A stretch of 64,000 nucleotides of DNA from Streptomyces lydicus (GCF_001729485.1 NZ_CP017157.1:4216001-4280000); one strand, 5' to 3'. Positions 33,902 to 43,626 are shown, counted from the stretch's first letter. The notes: generated by a model not told the origin, from the letters alone. Program-made: numbers and translations.

Positions 33902-35335
33902 TCAGCCGTCCAGGGACGTCATGACGTGCTTGATCCGGGTGTAGTCGTCGAAGCCGTACGCCGACAGGTCCTTGCCGTAGCCGGACTTCCTGAAGCCGCC
34001 GTGCGGCATCTCCGCGACCAGCGGGATGTGCGTGTTGATCCACACGCAGCCGAAGTCGAGAGCCTTGGACAGACGCATCGCACGCGCGTGGTCCTTCGTC
34101 CACACCGACGAGGCGAGCGCGTACTCGACGCCGTTCGCGTACTCGGTGGCCTGCTGCTCGTCGGTGAAGGACTGGACGGTGATGACCGGGCCGAAGACCT
34201 CGTTCTGGATGATCTCGTCGTCCTGCTTCAGGCCCGAGATGACGGTCGGCGCGTAGAAGTAGCCCTTGTCGCCGACCCGGTGACCGCCCGCCTCGACCTT
34301 GGCGTGTGCGGGCAGGCGCTCGATGAAGCCGGAGACCTGCTTGAGCTGGTTCGGGTTGTTGAGCGGCCCGTAGAGCACGTCGTCGTCCGGCTGACCGGTC
34401 TTCGTCTCGGCAGCGGCCTTGACGAGCGCGGCCACGAACTCGTCGTGGATGGACTGCTGGACGAGGACGCGGGTCGCGGCAGTGCAGTCCTGGCCGGCGT
34501 TGAAGAAGCCCGCCACCGAGATGTCCGCCACCGCCTTGGCGATATCGACGTCCTCGAAGACCACGACCGGCGCCTTGCCGCCCAGCTCCAGGTGGACGCG
34601 CTTGACGTTCTTGGCGGCGGACTCGGCGACCTGCATGCCCGCGCGGACGGAGCCGGTGATGGACGCCATCGCCGGGGTTGGGTGCTCGACCATCATGCGG
34701 CCGGTCTCACGGTCGCCGCAGATGACGTTGAAGACGCCCTTGGGAAGGATCTCCCCGATGATCTCGGCGAGCAGCACCGTGGACGCCGGGGTGGTGTCGG
34801 ACGGCTTCAGGACGACCGTGTTGCCCGCAGCGATCGCCGGGGCGAACTTCCACACGGCCATCATCATCGGATAGTTCCACGGCGCGACCTGCGCGCAGAC
34901 GCCGACCGGCTCGCGGCGGATGATCGAGGTCATCCCCTCCATGTACTCGCCGGCCGAGCGGCCCTCCAGCATCCGGGCCGCGCCCGCGAAGAAACGGATC
35001 TGGTCCACCATCGGCGGGATCTCTTCGCTGCGGGTGAGCCCGAGCGGCTTGCCCGTGTTCTCGGACTCGACCGCCACGAGTTCCTCGGCGCGCGCCTCGA
35101 TCGCGTCCGCGATCTTCAGCAGGTACTTCTGGTGTTCGCCCGGTACCAGGTCACGCCATGCGGGGAAGGCGGCCTCGGCTGCGGCCATGGCCGCGTCCAC
35201 GTCCGCGGCGGCGGACAGCGGAGCGGTGGCGTAGGGCATGCCGGTAGCCGGGTTGATCACCTCGGTGGTACGCCCGTCGGCGGCGTCACGGAACTCTCCA
35301 TTGATGTGGTTGCGGAAATGACGCAGCTCGCTCAC
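33902..35335 (-). CDS. gamma-aminobutyraldehyde dehydrogenase-like aldehyde dehydrogenase, 477 aa
   Basis: GTG 35335 has AAGGAGAGGTTTGCA upstream. Class-typical motifs are complete: APWNYPMMMAVWKFAPAIAA, LELGGKAPVVVFEDVD with the general-base Glu, and FFNAGQDCTAATRVLVQ with the catalytic Cys. Overall similarity is to PatD/Prr-type 4-aminobutyraldehyde dehydrogenases. It oxidises an aldehyde to an acid with NAD in the cytosol. Downstream of an APC permease and close to a ThDP decarboxylase that would make aldehydes, its substrate may be an amino- or guanidino-aldehyde or another amino-acid-derived aldehyde. Confidence 0.9.
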   Translation of the reverse strand: MSELRHFRNHINGEFRDAADGRTTEVINPATGMPYATAPLSAAADVDAAMAAAEAAFPAWRDLVPGEHQKYLLKIADAIEARAEELVAVESENTGKPLGLTRSEEIPPMVDQIRFFAGAARMLEGRSAGEYMEGMTSIIRREPVGVCAQVAPWNYPMMMAVWKFAPAIAAGNTVVLKPSDTTPASTVLLAEIIGEILPKGVFNVICGDRETGRMMVEHPTPAMASITGSVRAGMQVAESAAKNVKRVHLELGGKAPVVVFEDVDIAKAVADISVAGFFNAGQDCTAATRVLVQQSIHDEFVAALVKAAAETKTGQPDDDVLYGPLNNPNQLKQVSGFIERLPAHAKVEAGGHRVGDKGYFYAPTVISGLKQDDEIIQNEVFGPVITVQSFTDEQQATEYANGVEYALASSVWTKDHARAMRLSKALDFGCVWINTHIPLVAEMPHGGFRKSGYGKDLSAYGFDDYTRIKHVMTSLDG

Positions 35336-35498
35336 TGCAAACCTCTCCTTGTGCTGTGTCCGATGGCGTGACGCTCCAGTGCTGCCGTTTCCGACACGTC
35401 TGTAGCCCTGGCATGAGGTCTGAACCGTCGAACCACGAATTTTGAGACGGGGGATACCGGGACCAGGGCGTTGTTCGTCGATCTCACAGGGGGCGTCG

Positions 35499-37106
35499 TC
35501 AGAGGTCGGAGATCAGAGGCGTACGGGTGTCCGGCACACGGGAGGACTCCGCTCGCGCCTCGAAGGCCGCAGAGCGGCGGCGGGCTGGGGCACCGAGTGC
35601 GTAGAAGACCGCTCCGATGCCAAGGAAGAGGAGCAGCGGTACGACCTGGCTCAGCGTGTACTGCAGGCGCTGGCCCGCAAAGCTCTTCGGCAGAGAGTCT
35701 GCCGCGGAGCCCTCCGTGCCGAACCAGCCGACGCCGAAGCCGGGCCAGATCAGGTCGACCACGGTGAAGGCGACCAGGCCGGTGGCGAGCACGGTCACCA
35801 CCCAGGCACCGGCCCTGCCCCCCGGTACTTGATACGGGCGCGGGGCCTGCGGGTACTTGCGGCGGAGGACGACCAGCGTCGGGAAAGTGATCACATAGGA
35901 GATGAAAGTGGTGGAGATGGCGAGGCCGAGGCCGGCGGCGAAGTACTTCTCGCCGTTGCCACCGGTGAGGTTGAGCGTGACCACGAGGAGGACGGAGGCG
36001 AGGACGGCGGACAGCAGACTGACCCGGACGGGGGTTCCGTAGCGTTCGGAGATCTTGCCCATCCAGGCGGGTCCGGCGCCGTCGGCGCAGGCGACGGCCT
36101 GGGCGCGGTGGGCGCCCATGGCCCAGGTGACGCCGCTGGTGAGGAGGCCGATGATGAGTCCGGCTGCGGCCACGCCGCCGAGGACGGAACCGGCTCCGCT
36201 GAGGGTTACCGTGCCGTCGGCGGCGATGTGGCCTCCGTAGACGGTGAAGACGGCCTTGCAGGCGTCGATGAAGCCGCCGAGGGTGCCGATTTCCTTGCCC
36301 GGCAGGACGAAGAGGATGCCCAGGATGGGCCCTCCGTAGAGCACGAGCGAGGCGAGGCCGGAGCGGAGGATGGAAAGGGGGATGTCCCGCTGCGGGTTGC
36401 GTATCTCCTCGGCGGCGGAGCTGGGCAGTTCGAAGCCGACGTAGTTGAAGATCAGGACGGGGACGAGGGCGACGAAGCCGGCGTAGGTCGGGGTGAACTG
36501 GCCGGCGGGCAGGGCGTGCACGCCGTTCTTCACGGCGAAGACGACCACCGAGATCAGGAAGAAGCTCAGCAGCACGATACGGGCGACAGCGCCCGCGATG
36601 GGAACCCACTTGCCGATCCGCACGGACAGCACGACCGCCAGTGCGCCGATCCAGATGAAAGCGAGCCCAGCCGCGTACTTCCACACGCCAGGCAGCGGGG
36701 TGAAGAACTCCTCCCAGGCCGTCAGGGCGATGATGCACAGACTGCCGCCGAGCCAGACGGGGTTGGAGATCCAGTACAACACCTGGTTGAGGCCGGCGGT
36801 CACCCGGCCGAAGGCGAGCCGGGTCCAGACGTAGGGGCCGCCCTGCACGGGGAACGCCGAGCCGAGCTCGGCGACCAGCAGGCCGTAGGGGAGAAAGAAG
36901 GCGAGGGCCAGGATGGCCATCCAGGTCAGGCCCTGTGGGCCCTGGGCGGCGACCGAGCCGATGGTGTCGAGACCGACGAGGGTGCAGATGAGGAAGAAGA
37001 GCACATCCCGCCGGCGGAGGTCCTTGTGAAGCCGGGAGCGTTGCTCGCCCCACCCTTCGGAAAGATCCGGAGTGTCGGGGCCGGGGGACGGAGGCGCTTG
37101 GGTCAC
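35499..37106 (-). CDS. APC-superfamily amino acid/polyamine permease, 535 aa
   Basis: GTG 37106 follows AGAGGAGTCAACC. About twelve membrane helices are visible. The first carries the APC signature VLFFLICTLVGLDTIGSVAA, and later comes FNYVGFELPSSAAEEIRNPQ. Hydrophilic tails lie at both ends. It imports an amino acid or amine by proton symport or exchange. It is probably co-transcribed with the aldehyde dehydrogenase gene 164 bases downstream. It is divergent from a TetR gene, with an ACTGAA-type operator at 37126-37143 in the gap. Confidence 0.9.
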   Translation of the reverse strand: MTQAPPSPGPDTPDLSEGWGEQRSRLHKDLRRRDVLFFLICTLVGLDTIGSVAAQGPQGLTWMAILALAFFLPYGLLVAELGSAFPVQGGPYVWTRLAFGRVTAGLNQVLYWISNPVWLGGSLCIIALTAWEEFFTPLPGVWKYAAGLAFIWIGALAVVLSVRIGKWVPIAGAVARIVLLSFFLISVVVFAVKNGVHALPAGQFTPTYAGFVALVPVLIFNYVGFELPSSAAEEIRNPQRDIPLSILRSGLASLVLYGGPILGILFVLPGKEIGTLGGFIDACKAVFTVYGGHIAADGTVTLSGAGSVLGGVAAAGLIIGLLTSGVTWAMGAHRAQAVACADGAGPAWMGKISERYGTPVRVSLLSAVLASVLLVVTLNLTGGNGEKYFAAGLGLAISTTFISYVITFPTLVVLRRKYPQAPRPYQVPGGRAGAWVVTVLATGLVAFTVVDLIWPGFGVGWFGTEGSAADSLPKSFAGQRLQYTLSQVVPLLLFLGIGAVFYALGAPARRRSAAFEARAESSRVPDTRTPLISDL

Positions 37107-37125
37107 GGTTGACTCCTCTTAACTG

Positions 37126-37143
37126 ACTGAACGTGCAGTTAGT
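37126..37143. promoter_or_regulatory. imperfect TetR-type operator (ACTGAA-N6-GTTAGT)
   Basis: The site sits 20 bases before the permease start and 67 before the TetR start. Its left half ACTGAA is identical to the two perfect palindromes upstream of the acyl-CoA dehydrogenase operon (44815-44832, 44871-44888), and the right half matches at 4 of 6 bases with the same 6-base spacer. It lies inside the larger AACTG...CAGTT dyad (37121-37140). Confidence 0.55.
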
Positions 37144-37209
37144 AGAGGCACTGTGGGGCTGCCATACGGCGGTGTCAAGAGGTGTGCGGGGCACCGATAA
37201 TGTGACGCC

Positions 37210-37821
37210 ATGGCGAGAGTGCGTTTGAGCGTGGAGGAGCGGCGCGAGGAACTGCTGCGCGCTGCGGTCGATCAGATCGAGCGGCGCGGTGTTGCGGCGC
37301 TCCGGGTAGCTGATGTCGCCTCAGCCCTCGGCATCAGCAATGCGTTGATCATTTACCATTTCGAGACGAAAGAGAAGCTTGTCGCAGCGGCCTTCACGTA
37401 CGCCGCGGAAGCGGATCTCGCCCGTCTGCGGCGGCTGCTCGGCCGGGGCGGCAGCGCGGTGAAGCGCCTGCACGCCGCCGTGCGCTGGTACGCACCCACC
37501 GGACAGGCCAAGGGCTGGAGGCTGTGGATCGAGGGCTGGGCGGCGTCCCTGCGGGAACCCGCACTCCGAGACGTCGTCCAGGGCCTGGATCGGCAGTGGA
37601 AGGCGGCACTCACCAACACGATCCGGCAGGGCGCGGACGCGGGCGAGTACACGTGTGACGATCCGCAGGGCGCCGCCTGGCGGCTGACCGCCCTGCTGGA
37701 CGGGCTGGCCGTGCAGATGACCGCCTACCCAAGGTCGCTGTCGCGCACGTCGATGATGGAGTGGGTCGACGATGCCCTCGCCCGCGAACTCGGACTGGAG
37801 CGTGGCGCGCTGTCCGGCTGA
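37210..37821 (+). CDS. TetR/AcrR-family regulator (BetI-like C-terminus), 203 aa
   Basis: The start is ATG 37210; the ribosome binding site is weak (GTGACGCC). The HTH is VAALRVADVASALGISNALI followed by IYHFETKEKLVAAAF (residues ~27-65). The C-terminal half with WRLWIEGWAASLREPALRDV resembles the TetR_C_6/BetI-type ligand domain. Given its place between the permease/dehydrogenase pair and the convergent SDR-to-acyl-CoA-dehydrogenase operon, and the repeated ACTGAA palindromes, it probably represses both units. The ligand may be a CoA thioester, aldehyde or amine. Confidence 0.87.
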   Translation: MARVRLSVEERREELLRAAVDQIERRGVAALRVADVASALGISNALIIYHFETKEKLVAAAFTYAAEADLARLRRLLGRGGSAVKRLHAAVRWYAPTGQAKGWRLWIEGWAASLREPALRDVVQGLDRQWKAALTNTIRQGADAGEYTCDDPQGAAWRLTALLDGLAVQMTAYPRSLSRTSMMEWVDDALARELGLERGALSG

Positions 37822-37844
37822 GTCCAGGGGCGCGGGTGGCTGCG

Positions 37845-37880
37845 CCCGTGCCTGGACGTGGATCCATGCCCAGGCACGGG
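37845..37880. terminator. bidirectional terminator between TetR and SDR genes
   Basis: CCCGTGCCTGG at 37845-37855 pairs perfectly with CCAGGCACGGG at 37870-37880 around a 14-base loop. It lies in the 71-base gap between two convergent genes and can serve both. Confidence 0.75.
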
Positions 37881-37892
37881 GGCGGCCGATCG

Positions 37893-38663
37893 CTATTGAC
37901 CGTAGACCTGCTTGCCCAGCCACTGGCCGCCGTCGAGGGTGAGGCATTCACCAGTCATGTACGAGGCGCGGTCACCCAGTACGAAGAGCGAGGCGTCGGC
38001 CACCTCGGTCGGGTCGGCGAAGCGGCCTGCCGGGACAGATGAGAGGACGTGGGCGCGGGCCGTGTCGTCGGCCCACAAGGCGGCACCGGCGCCCTTGGTC
38101 TCCGTCGGACCGGGTGCGATGCAGTTCAGCCGGATGCCGAGCGGGGCGAGTTCGACGGCCAGAGTGCGGGTCATGGCCAGCACGCCCGCCTTCGCGGCGG
38201 CGGAGTGCACCGTGCCGGGGTGGCCGTGCCAGGCATAGCTGGCGATGACGGAGAGGATCGATCCGCCGGTGCCCTGGTTGCGCATCTGCCGGGCGACGGC
38301 TCGGGTGCAGTAGAAGGAACCGTTGAGGACGATGTCGACGACGGCCTTCCAGCCGTTTGGGCTGAGGTCGATACCGGGGGCGACGAAGTTTCCGGCCGCG
38401 TTGTTGACGAGGCCGTGAACGGCGCCGTAGTGGTGGACTGCGGCCTCTACGAGCGCGTCGACGGCCCCCGGGTCGCGGACGTCGGTGGGGACGGCGATGC
38501 CGTCGGCGCCCTGCTCGCCGAGGAGTGCGACGGTCTCGTCCAGCTTTTCCGGAGTGCGGCCGGTGACGACTACGCAGGCGCCGGCGGCGCCCAGCGCGAG
38601 GGCGATGGCGCGGCCGATGCCACTACCACCACCGGTGACGATGAACGTGCGATCGGTGAACAC
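37893..38663 (-). CDS. SDR oxidoreductase, 2,4-dienoyl-CoA reductase-like, 256 aa
   Basis: GTG 38663 (MFTDRTFIVTGGGSGIGRAI). The cofactor motif TGGGSGIG is followed by VVVTGRTPEKLDET and NNAAGNFVAPGIDLSPNGWK, which is typical of peroxisomal-type dienoyl-CoA reductases (NFVAP). The usual YxxxK is modified: the sequence reads SAAAKAGVLAMTRTLAVELA, with no Tyr four residues before the Lys. That also fits the dienoyl-CoA reductase group, which uses a different catalytic set. It is the last gene of the acyl-CoA dehydrogenase operon and may reduce an unsaturated acyl-CoA. Confidence 0.82.
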   Translation of the reverse strand: MFTDRTFIVTGGGSGIGRAIALALGAAGACVVVTGRTPEKLDETVALLGEQGADGIAVPTDVRDPGAVDALVEAAVHHYGAVHGLVNNAAGNFVAPGIDLSPNGWKAVVDIVLNGSFYCTRAVARQMRNQGTGGSILSVIASYAWHGHPGTVHSAAAKAGVLAMTRTLAVELAPLGIRLNCIAPGPTETKGAGAALWADDTARAHVLSSVPAGRFADPTEVADASLFVLGDRASYMTGECLTLDGGQWLGKQVYGQ

Positions 38664-38735
38664 AGCGATGTCCCTTCGGAGGGCCTGGAACCGGCCTGGG
38701 GGGCTGGAGGTGGGTGGAGGGTGAGGCGAGGTGCT

Positions 38736-40838
38736 TCAGCCGGCAAGGACGCCGTGGGCGTCGAGCGCGACGGCGCCGCCGGGGTGTACGAGCAGCGGAT
38801 TGATCTCGATCTCGGACAGTTCGGGGTGCTCGACCGCGGAGCGGGCCAGCGCGGCTATTGCCGCGGCAGCCGCGTCGAGGTCGACGGCAGGAGCGCCGCG
38901 CCAGCCGGTCAGCAGCGGGGCGTGGCGCAGCGACAGCAGGAGTTCGCGGGCCCCTTCGTCGGTGAGGGGGGCCAGGGCGAGGGCGGTGTCGCCGAGAAGT
39001 TCGGCGGTGGTGCCGCCGATGCCGGCCATGGCGACGAGTCCGAACGCCGGGTCGCGCCGTACCCCTGCGATGAGCTCCACCGCATGGGGCGGCCGGGTCA
39101 TGGCCTCGACGGCGTATCCGGCCACGCCGGTTGCCGACCGCATCCGGGCGAACGCTGTCCGTAGCGCGCCCTCGTCCCGCAGGTCCAGGGCGACACCGCC
39201 TGCCTCGGTCTTGTGGGCGAGGCCCATCGCTTTGAGGACGAGGGGATAACCGATTCGCCGGGCGGACCGGGCGGCCTCGTCGGCGGTGGTGACGAAGGCC
39301 GTCTTGGGGAAGGTCAGGCCGTACGAGCGCAGCAGCGCCCGCATCGTCTCGTAACCGCCATCCGGGATGGCGTCCCCGGCCGGGTTGGGGAGTTCGATGG
39401 CGGGGCGTGGCACCAGCGTCGTCCACCGCAGGGCGTTGGCCAGGGCGGCAGAGGCGTGCTCGATGCGTTCGAGGACGGGGATTCCCTGCTCGCGCAGGAC
39501 TGCCAGGGCGGGGGTGTCGCGGGCCATGGTGTGCACGACAAGCGTCGCGCCAGAAGCACGGGCCGACTCGGCCATCCGGCGGGCCACGGCGCATTCGTGT
39601 GCCACTTGCGCCGGATTGGCGGTGGCATAGTCCCCGAAGTAGCCGGTCAGGAGCACGGCGTCGGCGCCGCTGCCGAAGAGCAGGGCGTCGGCGACGCGGG
39701 CGTAGTTCGCGAGGTCGGCCTCGCCCGCACCGGCCAGATCCACTGGGTTGCCGGGTACGGATCCTGGCGGGAGACACGCGGCCAGGATGTCGGAGACCGC
39801 CGGAGGCAGGGGCGGGACGGAGAGGCCGTGTACGGCGAGCGCGTCGGCCGCGAGTGCACCCTGGCCGCCGCTGTCGCCCGCGACGGCCACCTTGGGGCCC
39901 GCGGGCAGGGCCGGGGAGAGCAGGGCGACGGCGGTGTCGACGAGTTCGCCCGCACTGTCCAGGAGCAGGGCGCCTGCCTCCCGGCAGGCTGCGGCGACAG
40001 TCGCGCGGGCGGTGATCAGGGCGCCGGTGTGGGACGCGGCGGCGCGTCCGGACGCTTCGCTGCGGCCGACGGTCATCAGCAGTACCGGTTTGCCCGCCTG
40101 CCGGGCGGCGGTGAGGACGCCGACGAGGCGCCGGCCGTCCCGGAAGTCCTCCACATAGGCGGCGATGACCCGGGTCGGCTCGTGGGCGATCAGCGCCTCG
40201 ATCGCGTCGGCGGCGTCGATGTCGCGCTGGTTGCCGAGCGAGACGAAGCGCGAGAAGCCCTGGCCCGAGCGGGCCAGCAGCCGTCCGATCTCCAGAGCGA
40301 GGTTGCCGCTCTGTGAGACCAGCCCGACGTCACCGGTGGGGAAGTCCCCCCAGGAAAGCCGCAGTTCACTGCAGGTGTCCACCACACCCATGCAGTTCGG
40401 GCCGAGCAGCCGGGCGCCGTGGCCGGTGATCAGTGCGGCGAGCTCGCGTTCCTCGTCCGCGGTGGCGCCGCCGGAGGTGATGACCGTGAAGCAGCGTGCA
40501 CCGGCCGCCAGCCCTTCGACGACGGTGCCATGAACCTGCCCGGGCGGGACGGCCACCACCACATGCTCGGTCGGGCCGGGTAGCGCACCGAGACTCGGCA
40601 GGAAGGGGACGCCGCGCAGGCGGCCGCCACGCCGGTTGACCAAGTGGACGGACCGGCGGCCACGACCCGTCAGAGCGCCCGTGGCCAGCCAATAACCCCA
40701 CTTCTGCGGATTCTCGGAGGCGCCGACGACAGCGACCGAGCGTGGATCGAACAGCACGTCGAGGGCGGCGGGCCCGCCCGGAGCAGCGGCCGATGCCGCG
40801 GCCCTCGTTGCTGTCGGTGTCGACGGGGTCTGCGTCAT
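38736..40838 (-). CDS. acetate--CoA ligase (ADP-forming)-family acyl-CoA synthetase, 700 aa
   Basis: ATG 40838 overlaps the upstream stop as ATGA; ATG 40847 is also possible. Domains in order: CoA-binding Rossmann (LFDPRSVAVVGASENPQKWG), succinyl-CoA-synthetase-like domain with the probable phospho-His region (YVEDFRDGRRLVGVLTAARQ), then the ATP-grasp subunit (TFPKTAFVTTADEAARSARR, GYPLVLKAMGLAHKTEAGGV). Alpha and beta parts are fused in one chain. It makes an acyl-CoA from a carboxylic acid and ATP, with ADP and phosphate released. Here it would activate the acid made by the aldehyde dehydrogenase. Confidence 0.87.
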   Translation of the reverse strand: MTQTPSTPTATRAAASAAAPGGPAALDVLFDPRSVAVVGASENPQKWGYWLATGALTGRGRRSVHLVNRRGGRLRGVPFLPSLGALPGPTEHVVVAVPPGQVHGTVVEGLAAGARCFTVITSGGATADEERELAALITGHGARLLGPNCMGVVDTCSELRLSWGDFPTGDVGLVSQSGNLALEIGRLLARSGQGFSRFVSLGNQRDIDAADAIEALIAHEPTRVIAAYVEDFRDGRRLVGVLTAARQAGKPVLLMTVGRSEASGRAAASHTGALITARATVAAACREAGALLLDSAGELVDTAVALLSPALPAGPKVAVAGDSGGQGALAADALAVHGLSVPPLPPAVSDILAACLPPGSVPGNPVDLAGAGEADLANYARVADALLFGSGADAVLLTGYFGDYATANPAQVAHECAVARRMAESARASGATLVVHTMARDTPALAVLREQGIPVLERIEHASAALANALRWTTLVPRPAIELPNPAGDAIPDGGYETMRALLRSYGLTFPKTAFVTTADEAARSARRIGYPLVLKAMGLAHKTEAGGVALDLRDEGALRTAFARMRSATGVAGYAVEAMTRPPHAVELIAGVRRDPAFGLVAMAGIGGTTAELLGDTALALAPLTDEGARELLLSLRHAPLLTGWRGAPAVDLDAAAAAIAALARSAVEHPELSEIEINPLLVHPGGAVALDAHGVLAG

Positions 40839-41998
40839 CGGTGCCATCCGAAGCGGTCGGTGATCTCCGGCAGCCGGTCGGCGACGATGGCGTGCGCGGC
40901 GGCGCGCGGAGTGCTGCCGTCGGCCTCGGCGCGGGCGAGCATCTGGCCGATGAGAGAGCGCATCGAGCGGCGGATATGGGCGAGCGCTTCGTCGGCATCC
41001 GGGTCGATGTCACCGAAGAGTGTCCACCACCACCAGGCATTCGTACCGGAGTTGACGACCACGTCGGGCAGCACGGTGACACCGCGCGCCGCCAGCAGTT
41101 CCTCGGCCTCGGGCAGCACCGGCATGTTGGCCGCTTCTACGATCCAGCGGGCGGTTATGCGCCGCTGGTTGGCGGTGTTCACGCAGTACGAGACGGCGGC
41201 CGGCACGAGCACCTCGGCGTCGGCCTCCAACCACGCCTCGCCCGGCAGTTCGGCGTCACCGGGGCGCAGGGCCGTACGGTCCACCGCGCCGAACGCGTCG
41301 CGCGCGGCGAGCAGTGCCTCGATGTCGAGACCGTCGGGGTTGGCGATGGTGCCCTTGACGTCGGCGACGGCGACGATCCGCAGTCCCGCCTGGGCGAGGA
41401 AGCGCGCGGTGGCCCCGCCCATGGTTCCCAGGCCCTGCACGGACACCCGCGAACCGGCGTACGGAACGCCCGCCCGGTCGAGTGCCGCCAGTGCGGCTTC
41501 GGCGACACCGCAGCCGCCGGCCAGTTCGTCCAGTCCGATGCCATCCACGTCGACGGCGAAGGCGTCGGCCAGCCGCTGCCGGGCGGCCCCCTCGTCGTCA
41601 AGCAGCGGGTAGACGGCCTGGATGGACGACACCAGGCCCGCCTCGGCGGCGGCCCGGTCGACGATGTCCTGGCTCAGACCGAGATCCTCGCCAGTGGTCC
41701 AGAAGTTCTCGATGTACGGACGCATGGCACGCAGATAGCGGACCAGGACGCCGTACGCGTCGGGGTCCTGCGGGTCGCAGTCGATGCCGCCCTTGGCGCC
41801 GCCGAGCGGGATATAGCGCGCCTGCGGGTCGTAGTGAAGTGCCTCCTTCATCGTCATTCCCCGGGCGAGCCCGGTGACCTCCTCCAGCGTGCAGCCCGCG
41901 CGCATGCGCAGCCCGCCGCTGGACACCCCGCGCACCAGGCGGTCAATGACGAGATAGCCGCGGCGGCCGGTGACGTGGTCGGTCCACGTGATGGACAT
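40835..41998 (-). CDS. Glu/Leu/Phe/Val-type amino acid dehydrogenase, 387 aa
   Basis: ATG 41998 (MSITWTDHVTGRRGYLVIDR) is listed. TTG 42016 has the better GAGGAGG site and overlaps the previous stop, so it may be the true start. The catalytic Lys region is RYIPLGGAKGGIDCDPQDP; the substrate domain has GMTMKEALHYD. The NAD domain motif is VSVQGLGTMGGATARFLAQA. NPD-type specificity cannot be read reliably. It interconverts an L-amino acid and its 2-oxo acid with ammonia release. The operon context, next to a 2-oxoacid decarboxylase, points to catabolism. Confidence 0.87.
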   Translation of the reverse strand: MSITWTDHVTGRRGYLVIDRLVRGVSSGGLRMRAGCTLEEVTGLARGMTMKEALHYDPQARYIPLGGAKGGIDCDPQDPDAYGVLVRYLRAMRPYIENFWTTGEDLGLSQDIVDRAAAEAGLVSSIQAVYPLLDDEGAARQRLADAFAVDVDGIGLDELAGGCGVAEAALAALDRAGVPYAGSRVSVQGLGTMGGATARFLAQAGLRIVAVADVKGTIANPDGLDIEALLAARDAFGAVDRTALRPGDAELPGEAWLEADAEVLVPAAVSYCVNTANQRRITARWIVEAANMPVLPEAEELLAARGVTVLPDVVVNSGTNAWWWWTLFGDIDPDADEALAHIRRSMRSLIGQMLARAEADGSTPRAAAHAIVADRLPEITDRFGWHR

Positions 41999-42012
41999 CA
42001 AGGGTGTTCCGG

Positions 42013-43626
42013 TCAATGGTCTGCCTCCTCGGGAACGGTGATGACAGTGGGTCCGGGGGCAGTGAGCGCCTCGCGCAGCGCACTGCCGAGCTGGTCCGGG
42101 GTGGTGACCTGAGTGCCGTGGCCGCCGTAGGCGCGAGCAAGAGCAGCGAGATTCACGGAGGACAGGTCGACGCCGGTCGGTTCGTCGCCGCGTGCGGCCA
42201 TCTCGTCGCGGATCTCGCCGTAACCGCCGTTGTCGAACACGATGACGGGCAGCGGGAGCCGGAGCTGGGCAGCCGTGGCAAGCTCTTGGACGCTGAACTG
42301 AAATCCGCCGTCGCCGCTGAGAGCGACAACCTGACGGTCGGGGAAGGCGGCCTTGGCGCCGACGGCGGCTGGGAGCGCATAGCCGAGAGTGCCGAAGCCG
42401 GTGGGATGGAGGTATCGGCCGGGCGGATCGACGGGCAGGTGAGGCAGCGCGCCGTAATAGCAGCACTGCGCGCTGTCTGAGGTGATAACCGCGTCGGGGG
42501 CGAGGACAGAACGGATGGCGGTGAGGAACGGGCGCCAGCGGGCGTCACGTTCCGCGGTTTCCGTGTCACGCTCCCCGCGGAGCTCCGCAGCGGTTGATGC
42601 CGTGTCGTCCTCGGAAGCGGGCGGGAAACCGCCCTGGCGTTGTCCGACGGCCGGCAGCAGCAGGCTGAGCACGACACCCGCGTCACCGACGAGGGCGATG
42701 TCCGCCGGCACACCCGCATACATCTGCGCCGGGTCGAGGTCCACCCGGATCAGTGTCCCGTTCAGACGCGGCGGGCCGGACCACAGGTCGGACTCGGCCA
42801 GTTCGGTTCCGACAGCGAGCAGCACGTCGCAGTCCGCCAGCCACTTCTGGACGGACGGGCTGTGCAGCGCCACGCCGAGCGACAGGGGGTGGGATTCGGG
42901 CACGACGGCCTTGCCGTTGGCGGTGGTCACAACCGGTGCTCCCAACCGCTCGGCGAGCGAAAGGCAGGCGGCGCCGCCGGCGCGCGCGCCGCCGCCCAGG
43001 ACCAGTGCCGGGCGGCGAGCGGAGCTCAGGGCGGCTGCCGCCTCCCGTAGGGCGTCGGGCGCGGGGCCGGCGGACACAGTTGGCGGGGCGAGGCGCACCT
43101 CGCCCACGGGTTCGGGGGTCTCCAGCAGGTCCAGCGGGATCTCGATATGTACGGGGCGGGGCCGCTCGGTGCGGAAGAGTGTGAAGGCGCGGGCCACGGC
43201 CGGTCCGATCTCCGCCACCGAGGAGACCCGGTGGCTGACCGCGGCGATGTGCCGGAACGCCTCTGTCTGGCTGGGCATTTCATGCAGCAGACCGATGGGC
43301 TGCCGGGGGTGGCGCAGCGGCATGCCAGGGGAGACCACCAGCAGCGGCACACTGTCGGAATATGCCTGTCCGACCGAGGCGGCGATGTTGAGCAGTGCCG
43401 GGCCGGTCGTGGTGATCGCGACGCCGGGGCGGCCGGTCGTACGGGCGTAGCCGTCAGCGGCGTAGCCCGCGCCCTGCTCATGGCGCGGGGTGACGTGCCG
43501 GATCCCGTACCGGCCGAGGTGCCGGTAGATCTCCAGGTTGTGGGTGCCGGGGATGCCGAAGGCGAGGTCCGTGCCGTGCGCGGACAGTGCCCGGACGACT
43601 GCCTCCCCGCCCGTCAGGGGCGTCAT
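42013..43626 (-). CDS. ThDP-dependent 2-oxoacid decarboxylase/acetolactate-synthase-like enzyme, 537 aa
   Basis: ATG 43626 overlaps the stop of the acyl-CoA dehydrogenase gene (TGATG). The N-terminal Pyr domain has FGIPGTHNLEIYRHL and the catalytic Glu in RHEQGAGYAADGYAR. The PP domain has the ThDP motif LSGDGGFQFSVQELATAAQL followed by the FDNGGYGEI block (GDG-X25-N). It resembles 5-guanidino-2-oxopentanoate decarboxylases (AruI) in this N-terminal block, though acetolactate synthase relatives look similar. It likely decarboxylates a 2-oxo acid to an aldehyde. Substrate assignment is inference. Confidence 0.85.
   Translation of the reverse strand: MTPLTGGEAVVRALSAHGTDLAFGIPGTHNLEIYRHLGRYGIRHVTPRHEQGAGYAADGYARTTGRPGVAITTTGPALLNIAASVGQAYSDSVPLLVVSPGMPLRHPRQPIGLLHEMPSQTEAFRHIAAVSHRVSSVAEIGPAVARAFTLFRTERPRPVHIEIPLDLLETPEPVGEVRLAPPTVSAGPAPDALREAAAALSSARRPALVLGGGARAGGAACLSLAERLGAPVVTTANGKAVVPESHPLSLGVALHSPSVQKWLADCDVLLAVGTELAESDLWSGPPRLNGTLIRVDLDPAQMYAGVPADIALVGDAGVVLSLLLPAVGQRQGGFPPASEDDTASTAAELRGERDTETAERDARWRPFLTAIRSVLAPDAVITSDSAQCCYYGALPHLPVDPPGRYLHPTGFGTLGYALPAAVGAKAAFPDRQVVALSGDGGFQFSVQELATAAQLRLPLPVIVFDNGGYGEIRDEMAARGDEPTGVDLSSVNLAALARAYGGHGTQVTTPDQLGSALREALTAPGPTVITVPEEADH

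Noticed and set aside
33875..37112. Two very long plus-strand frames opposite the aldehyde dehydrogenase and permease
   Set aside because: Both are antisense reflections of well-supported genes and read as Asp/Gly/Arg-rich sequence.
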